Source: an uncultured Muribaculaceae bacterium
Lineage (GTDB): Bacteria; Bacteroidota; Bacteroidia; Bacteroidales; Muribaculaceae
Reading direction: 5' to 3'
Assembly (NCBI GenBank): GCA_947644475.1
Contig: CANRZQ010000012.1
Location: 1 to 21,851, forward strand
Length of the DNA: 21,851 bases
The notes beneath the pieces were generated by a model that ran no database searches, had not been told where the DNA came from, and was given only the letters and a program-made list of their open reading frames with translations. Positions 15,606 to 21,851 of this stretch are shown here, in pieces (position 1 is the first letter of the stretch; every line of letters starts with the position of its first letter). The translations under genes and the position numbers were made by a program.

Positions 15606-16952
15606 TTAGAATGAGAATTGGAAGAGGAGGTTGACGCGGTTGGCAGAGGCCGACTCGCCGTTGTAGTTGCAGCGGCGGCCGATGAGGTATTCGGCTCCCA
15701 CCTGCAAGCGGGCCGACATGTTCCAGAAGATATTGGCCACGCCGTAAAGGCCGTATTTGTATTGGTCGCCGGCAATGCCGTGGCGGGCCATGAGCCGCGA
15801 TTCGCTCACCGACACCGACCCGAACACGGCGTCGGTGAAATTGTAGCGCACGCCGGCGGTGGCTCCCCAGAACCAGGGGGCATACATACGCCCTGCATGT
15901 CCGGGCTCGGGCAGGAGGTCGAGGGGCGAGAGCATCATGTCGTTGATGTAACTTTCGGCTCCTTTGCCGGCCAGGGCCGAGGCAAAGAGTGTGACGCCAT
16001 AGGATAGCGGAGCCACCGACGACAGTTGTGCCGACCAGCCTGCCTCTGAACGGTTGCGCCCAGCGGTGAGGTCGCGGTAAGGCATCACCCGGAGCAGTCC
16101 CGACAGGCGTAGATGGCCACCGGCGCGGCCAAAGTTCCACTGCCCGTAGGCCACGATGTCGGGAAACCAGTCGGACAGAGTCTCGGTGGAAACCCCGTCG
16201 GCTGCCACGGCGCTTTTGGGAAATTCAACCGACGCGCCCAAGGTCCATCGCCGTCGTATGTCGTGACGCCAGGCCACGAGCACCGAGGTGTTGTTTACCT
16301 GTCCGCAAGGGCCCTGCGCGTCAATCACGGGAGGGTCGGCGGCAAGGTCCATGAACGTCGACGAGGCATAGCCAATGGTCCAGTCGTTGATTGTGACATA
16401 TGATTTCTTGATTTTGAAGCCTGTGCCGTCGCCGCCGTCGAAGTTACCCTGGATAAAAGCCGAGAAATTTCCCAGGGCCTTGTTTGTGCCGATGATGCGG
16501 AAAAAGAGAGCCGTACCGGCCGGTGTGGCAGCAAGGCGACGCCGGCGCGCGTCGTTGGCGGGCACGGGTATGGAGTAGGGGATGAAGCCGTTGTAGGGCA
16601 TGGCTCCGCCAAAGTCGTACCATCCGCGCATCCTCACGGCTCCGCCGATACCCATGGCAAGGGTGGCGTCGCGGCTCATCATAAGGAAATAAGGTGCCTC
16701 CGGGTCTTGAAAATGATGATACTGGTCGACGTAGAAGCGCTCGATGAGTTTTCGGATAGAGTCCTGCGGCACAGCCTTGGACTCGTCACCGCCGAACCAG
16801 GCTACCTTGCGTGAATTTTTCACCTTGTCGAGATGAGCCTGCTCGGCGCTGACGGGAGCCCGGTCCGCGAAGGCCATAGAGTCGGCCAGACACTCTTCGC
16901 CCTTCATTATCAAGCCGCACAGCAGGGCGGCCACGACGCATATGTGCTTCAT
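15606..16952 (-). CDS. DcaP-like outer membrane porin
   Basis: The 448-residue protein is a predicted outer membrane beta-barrel that lets small, probably anionic, solutes diffuse in. It starts MKHICVVAALLCGLIMKGEE with a signal peptide cleaved near residues 23-27. It continues with a ~60-residue polar segment and then alternating amphipathic strands. The motif KSYVTINDWTIGYASSTFMD (183-202) followed by PPVIDAQGP is typical of DcaP-family trimeric porins of Bacteroidota. The C-terminus ends NRVNLLFQFSF, with the terminal Phe needed for barrel insertion. The substrate is unknown. It lies downstream of the ROK kinase on the same strand, but a 200-bp repeat separates them, so co-transcription is uncertain. 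I found no consensus promoter in the 50 bp before its ATG. Confidence 0.87.
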   Translation of the reverse strand: MKHICVVAALLCGLIMKGEECLADSMAFADRAPVSAEQAHLDKVKNSRKVAWFGGDESKAVPQDSIRKLIERFYVDQYHHFQDPEAPYFLMMSRDATLAMGIGGAVRMRGWYDFGGAMPYNGFIPYSIPVPANDARRRRLAATPAGTALFFRIIGTNKALGNFSAFIQGNFDGGDGTGFKIKKSYVTINDWTIGYASSTFMDLAADPPVIDAQGPCGQVNNTSVLVAWRHDIRRRWTLGASVEFPKSAVAADGVSTETLSDWFPDIVAYGQWNFGRAGGHLRLSGLLRVMPYRDLTAGRNRSEAGWSAQLSSVAPLSYGVTLFASALAGKGAESYINDMMLSPLDLLPEPGHAGRMYAPWFWGATAGVRYNFTDAVFGSVSVSESRLMARHGIAGDQYKYGLYGVANIFWNMSARLQVGAEYLIGRRCNYNGESASANRVNLLFQFSF

Positions 16953-17004
16953 AAATAAAATAGTTGAAATTCACTTTTTATAACATTTGAAGCACAGTTT
17001 AGTT

Positions 17005-17212
17005 CAATGCACAATGCACGATTCACAATGCACAATTTAATAAATGCACGATGCACAATGCACGATGCACAATTGGCTTTCAGCGCGTAGCCTAATTGTG
17101 CATCGTGCATTGTGCATCGTGCATTAAATTAAATTGTGAATCGGGCATTAAAAAATGCACAACCGGGCTTGGAGGCCGATTGTGCATTGTGCATTGTGAA
17201 TAGTGAATTGTC
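17005..17212. repeat. Family 1 repeat, copy C (composite, largest)
   Basis: It fills most of the gap between the porin start and the ROK stop. The first unit has TGCACRA 7-mers (17005-17035 and 17043-17074), the core GGCTTTCAGCGCGTAGCC (17075-17092, reverse orientation relative to copies A, B and D) and TYGTGCA 7-mers to ~17126. A decayed stretch with GTGAATCGGGCATT follows. A second, smaller palindrome then has arms at about 17154-17162 and 17178-17200 around a different centre (CCGGGCTTGGAGGCCG). It looks like two tandem or nested insertions. It ends at the ROK stop codon. Confidence 0.88.
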
Positions 17213-18184
17213 TTATGCTTGCTCGATGGGCTTAACTTCCCAGCCGAGGGCTGATGCGCCGAGCACGGCGGCATCGGCTTCTTTGAGTTCGCTCAGAAGC
17301 ACTTTGGGTTTGCCTTTGAACACGGTCATCATGTTGCGGTCCATTGCGGCGCGCAGGGGCTTGAGCAGGAGTTCGCCGCTCTTGGCGAGGCCGCCGAAGA
17401 GGATGAAGGCCTGGGGAGAGGTGAACACTGTCATGTCGGCGAAAGCCTCGCCGAGGATGGTGCCGGTATAGTCGAAGATGTCTTTTGCAATCTGGTCGCC
17501 CTGCATGGCTGCGTCGTACACATCCTTGGATGTGATCTGGGCGATGGGTATGTTGCGCAGCAAGGAGGGTTCGGTGCGTATTTCGAGGAACTCGCGTGCT
17601 GTGCGGGCCACGCCGGTGGCCGAGCAGTATGCCTCGAGGCATCCGGTGCGTCCGCATCCGCAGGCGCGTCCGTTGTTGCGCTTCACGATGAGGTGGCCGA
17701 GTTCGCCGGCGAAGCCGTCGTGGCCGTAGACGAGCTGGCCGTTTACAACGATGCCTGAGCCTACGCCTGTGCCGAGGGTGATCATGATGAAGTCTTTGAG
17801 GCCGCGTGCCGCGCCGTAAGTCATCTCGCCGATGGCGGCGGCGTTTGCGTCGTTGGTGATGGCCACGGGTATGTTGAATTTCTCTTCAAGCATTGCAGCC
17901 AGAGGAATTGTGCCTTCCCAGTTGAGGTTGGCTGCGTGCTCGATGTTGCCGGTGTAGTAGTTGGCGTTAGGTGCGCCCACGCCGATGCCGTTTATTTTGT
18001 CTACGGCGTCGTTGGTGGTGAGCAGGCGTGTCACCTCGGTGTAGAGTTCTTCGATGTAGTCTTCGATATTGGCGTGTTTCGCAGTCTTGATGGAACTGCT
18101 GGCGATAACAGTGCCGCGGGCGTCAACGATGCCGAATACGGTGTTTGTGCCGCCGATGTCAATTCCTAATACGTAGGGTTTCAT
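17213..18184 (-). CDS. ROK family sugar kinase, probable glucokinase
   Basis: The 323-residue cytoplasmic kinase phosphorylates a hexose, most likely glucose, at O6 with ATP. The phosphate-binding DIGGTN is at residues 9-14. The catalytic Asp112 lies in NDANAAAIGE. The ROK zinc site is complete: His164 in ELGHLIV, then CGCGRTGCLEAYC with Cys175, Cys177 and Cys182. The GTGVGSGIVVNG loop (138-149) is also typical. All residues needed for catalysis are present and there is no DNA-binding domain, so this is an enzyme and not a ROK repressor. Other ROK substrates (mannose, fructose, N-acetyl sugars) cannot be excluded. It has its own consensus promoter and its stop abuts a family 1 repeat. Confidence 0.92.
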   Translation of the reverse strand: MKPYVLGIDIGGTNTVFGIVDARGTVIASSSIKTAKHANIEDYIEELYTEVTRLLTTNDAVDKINGIGVGAPNANYYTGNIEHAANLNWEGTIPLAAMLEEKFNIPVAITNDANAAAIGEMTYGAARGLKDFIMITLGTGVGSGIVVNGQLVYGHDGFAGELGHLIVKRNNGRACGCGRTGCLEAYCSATGVARTAREFLEIRTEPSLLRNIPIAQITSKDVYDAAMQGDQIAKDIFDYTGTILGEAFADMTVFTSPQAFILFGGLAKSGELLLKPLRAAMDRNMMTVFKGKPKVLLSELKEADAAVLGASALGWEVKPIEQA

Positions 18185-18228
18185 TTACTTTCTTAGGTAT
18201 TAAGTGGGTAAGAATTCAATTATTAATG

Positions 18229-18260
18229 CAAAATTATCATTTTATTTTCAAACGGCCAAA
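18229..18260 (-). promoter_or_regulatory. Promoter of the ROK kinase gene
   Basis: On the minus strand, TTTG (18260-18257) and TAATTTTG (18236-18229) are separated by 20 bp, a full match to the Bacteroidota consensus. Transcription should start near 18222, giving a leader of about 38 nt before the ATG at 18184. Confidence 0.8.
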
Positions 18261-18284
18261 TTTAGTTTCGATTAACAATTCGTC

Positions 18285-18366
18285 AACGCACGATGCACGA
18301 TGCACAATGCACAATCGGGCTTCGCGCTGAAAGCCAATCATGCATCGTGCATCGTGCATTGTGAAT
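18285..18366. repeat. Family 1 repeat, copy D
   Basis: TGCACRA 7-mers at 18285-18315 pair with complementary 7-mers at 18336-18366 around a core GGCTTCGCGCTGAAAGCC, one base different from copies A and B. It lies 2 bp beyond the stop codon of the minus-strand gene at 18369, and upstream of the ROK promoter. It thus separates two transcription units. Confidence 0.9.
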
Positions 18367-18368
18367 TT

Positions 18369-20063
18369 TTAGAATCTTACTTTTTTTGCTTTTGAGCCTT
18401 GCCGGACGATGTAGATGTTGCCCGGCTCGGGGTTTGTGACTTTTATGCCTTGGAGAGTGTAGTATTCTTCGGGGGCGTAGATGTCGGCGTCGGGGCCTAT
18501 TTCTTCGATGCCGTTTGCCGCGCCTTGGTCGTAGCGGATGCGGAAGGCCGGTTTAGAGGCTGCGTCTGCGGGGATGAGCGTCAAGTCGAGGTATGCGCGG
18601 TTGGGGATAAGTTCCTGTTGCGAGCCGTCGGTTTTTGGGGCCAGTGTGTAGAATCCGAGTTCTCCGTCCTTGTTTGAGAATACGCGCATGGTCTCGGGAT
18701 TGAATGTCGGACGTCCGGTGTAGGAGCCTCCTTCTTTGTAGCCGTCGGTGGTGCAGCCGGTGAAAAGTGAGAAGTCGCCTTTGAGCAGGTTTGTGCCTAT
18801 GTCTTCCTTGGCTTCGGCAATGCGGCTGTCGGTCGGGAGCAGGGGGATGAGGCGGTTTTCTTTCGGGGTGAGGCCTTTGCATTTGAGCAGGACAGGGGTG
18901 TTTTCGGGGACAATGCCGGATTCGAGACGGCGTATTGTCACTGTCATTACGCCGTTATGATTGTCGGCTTCGTTGGCTACATATGCCTCCACTCCATCGA
19001 CGGCATAACATTCGTAGGGGAATGACGTGTACATCGACGTCCAGTATCCGCCGTCGTATTCCATTGAGGCGTCGGGGTAGGCTCCGAAATAGTTGGTTTC
19101 GATATGTTCCTCGTCGACTGGCTGAATATCCCAGTTGGCAAGACTTTTGGCATCCGCGTCTTTGTCGGAATAGTCTCTTGAAACCAACATCGTGTTGTAA
19201 TAATCACGACGCAAGGCTAATGATTGTTTAATAAATAAAAAAGTAACGGTTGTGTATATTACGTATTGTCCTTGGATGTCGGCGGTTTTAAGGTTGATAT
19301 TCTGGCCGTCAAGGATAATATCGGTGGACACTCCCTGTGCTTCTGCGACAAGATTCTGGACTACTTGGGTTTGCGCCTTTGTAGTGTTCAGGTCTTTTGT
19401 CGCGGTTCCGGTCAAATATAGGATGCTTCCGGCATCTGAATATACGGCCTCGGACTGGGCATACCCGTTGCTTTCGGCGAGTACGAAAGATGAGCCTTTT
19501 GGCATATTGTTGAATTCTATTCCGCCTCTTACGTAGCGGCTTTTAATATCAGTTCCCATATTTGGAGCGAAGTTGCCGGTTACGCAAAGAAAGTAGTTGG
19601 CGTCGTTTTTTATGCCGGCGCTTTGCAGAGGGCTGTTTAGGCGGTAATATCCGTAGATATTATTGTTTTCGTCTGCCTTTAATACAAATTCGCGTTCATA
19701 TCGGGCTTCAAGGGTGCCTGCTTTTTCAACCACATAGGTGAATGTGGCGTCTTCGGAAAGCAACTCGCCTTGGGAGTTGAACCATCCGACAAATTTTACT
19801 GAACGGCTCGGGTGGTTCTTTGTCAGCCCCCAGTCGCCTGCATCACGGGGCACTACATATTTAGCGGTTAAGGTTACAGTCGAGCCGACAGTGTTGTCGG
19901 CCGGCTCAACGGTGGCTGTGCCCAGGGCTGTGTCGTTGCTTTTGACTGTGAGATCGGCGGCATTTGCATTCAGGAAAGCCATTCCTGCAAGGCAAAGCAG
20001 GAATATATTCTTTGTTGGAAAGAATGAACGCTTATGCAGGTTGGAGAGTAATGTTTCTTTCAT
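18369..20063 (-). CDS. Secreted protein with bacterial-repeat domain and C-terminal sorting-like tail
   Basis: The 564-residue protein has a signal peptide with helix NIFLLCLAGMAFLNANA, cleaved near residue 35. Residues ~37-123 follow the divergent InlB B-repeat pattern: GTATVEPADNTVGSTVTLTA, then KFVGWFNSQGELLSEDATF and TLEARYERE. The central 350 residues are not recognised; they are beta-rich and contain few charged motifs. The tail ENGIEE-type linker (NGIEEIGPDADIYAPEEYYT) leads to LQGIKVTNPEPGNIYIVRQG and ends KAKKVRF, a common C-terminal segment of secreted Bacteroidales proteins thought to act in type IX export. The middle of the gene (about 19150-19720) is clearly more A/T-rich than its neighbours, hinting at a different origin or weaker expression selection. 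It is likely surface-exposed; the ligand is unknown. Confidence 0.85.
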   Translation of the reverse strand: MKETLLSNLHKRSFFPTKNIFLLCLAGMAFLNANAADLTVKSNDTALGTATVEPADNTVGSTVTLTAKYVVPRDAGDWGLTKNHPSRSVKFVGWFNSQGELLSEDATFTYVVEKAGTLEARYEREFVLKADENNNIYGYYRLNSPLQSAGIKNDANYFLCVTGNFAPNMGTDIKSRYVRGGIEFNNMPKGSSFVLAESNGYAQSEAVYSDAGSILYLTGTATKDLNTTKAQTQVVQNLVAEAQGVSTDIILDGQNINLKTADIQGQYVIYTTVTFLFIKQSLALRRDYYNTMLVSRDYSDKDADAKSLANWDIQPVDEEHIETNYFGAYPDASMEYDGGYWTSMYTSFPYECYAVDGVEAYVANEADNHNGVMTVTIRRLESGIVPENTPVLLKCKGLTPKENRLIPLLPTDSRIAEAKEDIGTNLLKGDFSLFTGCTTDGYKEGGSYTGRPTFNPETMRVFSNKDGELGFYTLAPKTDGSQQELIPNRAYLDLTLIPADAASKPAFRIRYDQGAANGIEEIGPDADIYAPEEYYTLQGIKVTNPEPGNIYIVRQGSKAKKVRF

Positions 20064-20162
20064 AGGAATAATATTTATATTAGCGGGATAGATTTAAAGT
20101 TGGGTTTGATATATAAATTGGCATTTGTCAATAAGACAGTAAAAGGAGCAATGTGTGTTTTG

Positions 20163-20170
20163 CAAAATTA
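20163..20170 (-). promoter_or_regulatory. Possible -7 element for the 18369-20063 gene
   Basis: TAATTTTG on the minus strand matches TAnnTTTG. No TTTG is found at the expected 19-21 bp upstream, so the assignment is weak. It would give a leader of about 90 nt. The rest of the 390-bp gap to the aminotransferase holds A/T-rich sequence and the family 3 copy described separately. Confidence 0.4.
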
Positions 20171-20281
20171 ATACTATCTGTGGAAAAATATATTGTCTCC
20201 CTAATTTTATTGTGTTAAAAATCCTTAAAAGCGAATTTTCCGGCAATTATTCATTTACGCAAGGCTCATAAAGACGAAGGG

Positions 20282-20420
20282 GTGTCAAAATACCATGGGT
20301 AGGGACGTACGGCCCGTGCGTCCGGGGAATTATATGGGTATTTGATTGGTAGTCAATTGTTTATCTGCGGACACACGAGCCGTGTGTCCCTACAATCTCG
20401 GTATAAACACTCTTTTTGCC
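20282..20420. repeat. Family 3 MITE-like element, copy 2 (inverted relative to copy 1)
   Basis: Its reverse complement aligns with 15377-15515 over the full length, including flanks and spacer. The hairpins are GGACGTACG-GCC-CGTGCGTCC (20303-20323) and GGACACACG-AGC-CGTGTGTCC (20370-20390). Compared with copy 1, the second hairpin changed GC pairs to AT pairs on both sides of the stem, so pairing was kept. It lies 36 bp from the stop of the minus-strand aminotransferase. Confidence 0.85.
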
Positions 20421-20428
20421 CCCCTCCC

Positions 20429-20443
20429 GTTGTGCGTTGTGCG
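20429..20443. repeat. Possible decayed family 1 half-arm
   Basis: Two perfect tandem TTGTGCG 7-mers (20430-20436 and 20437-20443) resemble the TYGTGCA unit with one changed base. They lie 12 bp from the aminotransferase stop codon, the usual place of family 1 copies, but no core or second arm is seen. Confidence 0.4.
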
Positions 20444-20455
20444 CTGTCGGGGATA

Positions 20456-21655
20456 TTATTTTTTGCGCGCGTTGTAGGCTTCGAGGGCGTGGCGGAGCAC
20501 TTCGAGGGCGTGGCGCAGGTCGTCGATGTTGAGCACATAGGCCACGCGCACCTCGTTGCGGCCTGCGCCGGGGGTGGTATAGAAGCCGGAGGCGGGGGCC
20601 ATCATCACGGTGCAGCCTTCGTATTGGAACTCGCTCAGGCACCAGGCGCAGAAGTCCTCGGCGTCGTCGACGGGGAGTCGGGCCACGGTGTAGAAGGCGC
20701 CCATGGGGATGGGGGAGTAGACGCCGGGTATGCGGTTGAGGCCGTCGACAAGGCATTTGCGCCGCTCGACATATTCGTCGTAGATGTCGCGGCTGTATTC
20801 CTCGGGGGCGTCGATGGAGGCTTCGGCGGCAATCTGGCCTATGAGAGGTGGGGAGAGGCGGGCCTGGCAGAATTTGAGCACGGTCTGCTGCACCTGCCTG
20901 TTCTTGGTGATGAGCGCGCCGATGCGGATGCCGCATTCGCTGTAACGTTTCGACACGGAGTCGATGAGTATCACGTTTTGCTCTATGTCTTTGAGGTGGC
21001 ATGCCGAGATGTAGGGCGAGCCGGTGTAGATGAATTCGCGGTAGACCTCGTCGGAAAAGAGGTAGAGGTCGTGTTCCTTGACCATGCGGCGTATCTGCTC
21101 CATCTCGCGGCGCGAGTAGAGGTAGCCGGTGGGGTTATTGGGGTTGCAGATAAGTATTGCGCGTGTGCGCGGGTTGATGAGTTCCTCGAATTTTTCGACG
21201 GGGGGCAGCGCGAATCCGTCTTCGATAGTGGATGTGACGGTACGGATTACGGCTCCTGCCGATATGGCGAAGGCCATGTAGTTAGCGTAGGCAGGCTCTG
21301 GCACAATGATTTCGTCGCCGGGGTTGAGGCAACTGAGGAAAGCGAACAGCACGGCCTCGGAGCCGCCGTTGGTGATGATTATGTCGTCGGCGGTGAGGTT
21401 GATGTTGTATTTGGCGTAATAGCCCGTGAGTTTTTGGCGAAGCGAGAGGAATCCCTGCGAGGGGCTGTATTCGAGCACTGTGCGGTCGATGGAGCGGATG
21501 GCGTCGAGTGCGGCGCGTGGCGACGGGAGGTCGGGCTGGCCGATGTTGAGCCGGTATATTTTCACGCCGCGAGCCTCGGCGGCTTCGGCCAGGGGGGCGA
21601 GTTTTCGTATGGGCGACTGCGGCATCTGCTGGCCGCGTTGGGATATTTCGGGCAT
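20456..21655 (-). CDS. PLP-dependent class I/II aminotransferase
   Basis: The 399-residue cytoplasmic enzyme transfers amino groups between an amino acid and a 2-oxo acid by a pyridoxal phosphate mechanism (fold type I). It shows NPNNPTG (171-177), SDEVY with Asp202 for the pyridine nitrogen, and SVSKRYSECGIRIG with the Schiff-base Lys236 and the phosphate-contacting Arg244. A carboxylate-binding Arg is expected in NEVRVAYV near the C-terminus. The N-terminal IYRLNIGQPDLPSP is typical of aspartate/alanine-type aminotransferases of subgroup I-gamma. The amino donor cannot be decided from sequence. The ATG at 21655 lies 22 bp after the stop of the upstream gene, so the two form an operon. Confidence 0.92.
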   Translation of the reverse strand: MPEISQRGQQMPQSPIRKLAPLAEAAEARGVKIYRLNIGQPDLPSPRAALDAIRSIDRTVLEYSPSQGFLSLRQKLTGYYAKYNINLTADDIIITNGGSEAVLFAFLSCLNPGDEIIVPEPAYANYMAFAISAGAVIRTVTSTIEDGFALPPVEKFEELINPRTRAILICNPNNPTGYLYSRREMEQIRRMVKEHDLYLFSDEVYREFIYTGSPYISACHLKDIEQNVILIDSVSKRYSECGIRIGALITKNRQVQQTVLKFCQARLSPPLIGQIAAEASIDAPEEYSRDIYDEYVERRKCLVDGLNRIPGVYSPIPMGAFYTVARLPVDDAEDFCAWCLSEFQYEGCTVMMAPASGFYTTPGAGRNEVRVAYVLNIDDLRHALEVLRHALEAYNARKK

Positions 21656-21677
21656 TGTGAGGGGGCGGAATTATAAG

Positions 21678-21851
21678 TTATAAGTTATAAAGTGCTTTTG
21701 CCGTGAGGCGGCCTTGGCAGTAGGTGGAGAGGAGTCGGGTGGCGAGGGCCTCGTATTCGCCGAGGGGCATTTCGGGGGCGTAGATGTTGGTTATCACAAG
21801 CAGCCGTCGGGTTGATCCGGTTATTTTGGTGCGCTCGTGGTCGGATGTGGG
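21678..21851 (-). CDS. 3' end of an unrecognised gene, truncated by window edge
   Basis: The minus strand is open from the window edge to a TAA at 21678-21680, giving 57 codons. The visible end includes RRLLVITNIYAPEMPLGEYE and closes with LTAKALYNL. Third positions are GC-rich like the neighbours, and the stop lies 22 bp before the aminotransferase start, which supports a real gene in the same operon. The fragment is too short to identify. The last codons and the stop overlap a 7-mer tandem repeat (TATAAGT, about 21672-21690). Confidence 0.65.
   Translation of the reverse strand, partial: PTSDHERTKITGSTRRLLVITNIYAPEMPLGEYEALATRLLSTYCQGRLTAKALYNL

Noticed and set aside
15377..20420. Composite transposon carrying porin, kinase and secreted protein
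   Set aside because: The flanking elements are only ~139 bp and non-coding, no transposase is inside, and the enclosed genes look like ordinary chromosomal ones. Independent insertions explain the pair equally well.
20342..21676. 444-codon plus-strand open frame opposite the aminotransferase
   Set aside because: The minus strand encodes a complete PLP enzyme with all catalytic motifs; the plus-strand product is Val/Gly/His-rich shadow sequence and starts inside a repeat.

Overview
The window looks like chromosomal DNA of a GC-rich Bacteroidales bacterium, probably of the Muribaculaceae type; the family assignment is an inference. The evidence is: promoters of the Bacteroidota form TTTG-N20-21-TAnnTTTG, no clear Shine-Dalgarno sequences, two secreted proteins with type IX-secretion-like C-terminal tails, a DcaP-like porin ending in Phe, an AsmA-like giant, and lipoproteins with Bacteroidota-style domains. 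There is no phage, plasmid, CRISPR, rRNA or tRNA signal. Most genes look like ordinary core or housekeeping genes.

Layout. 1-1350 (+) is the 3' part of a CcsA-type cytochrome c assembly gene cut by the window edge. 1481-2191 (-) is a HAD phosphatase and 2292-5744 (-) is a 1150-residue AsmA-like protein. A strong promoter at 5878-5910 drives a 1302-residue secreted protein (6005-9913), which ends at a textbook intrinsic terminator (9944-9980). A second promoter serves a two-gene operon of an orphan sensor histidine kinase and a lipoprotein with a DUF4369-like front and a thioredoxin-like back lacking CxxC (10031-12259). Then come a small conserved-looking acidic protein (12402-12779), a lipoprotein cyclophilin (12890-13789) and an M16 metallopeptidase (13955-15187), all on +. 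The right part is all on the minus strand: DcaP-like porin (15606-16952), ROK sugar kinase (17213-18184), secreted protein with a bacterial-repeat domain and sorting tail (18369-20063), class I/II aminotransferase (20456-21655), and the last 57 codons of an upstream gene in the same operon (21678-21851).

The most unusual content is between the genes. Nearly every 3' end is occupied by a structured repeat. Family 1 is a giant hairpin whose arms are phased 7-mers (TGCACRA)n/(TYGTGCA)n around an 18-nt core; it occurs at 1351-1480, 12260-12346, 17005-17212 and 18285-18366, with a decayed trace at 20429-20443. Family 2 is a small hairpin with an AGCC-TCC-GGCT core, four copies, two of them followed by CCCAACYT octamer tracts. 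Family 3 is a MITE-like element of about 139 bp built from two REP-like palindromes; its two copies lie in opposite orientation and bracket 15.4-20.4 kb. Two single-copy large inverted repeats (13806-13941 and 15190-15301) flank the M16 gene. No recognised transposase is present, so these are either trans-mobilised elements or 3'-end processing/termination structures. No new protein-level system is obvious; the repeat architecture is the best candidate for something undescribed.
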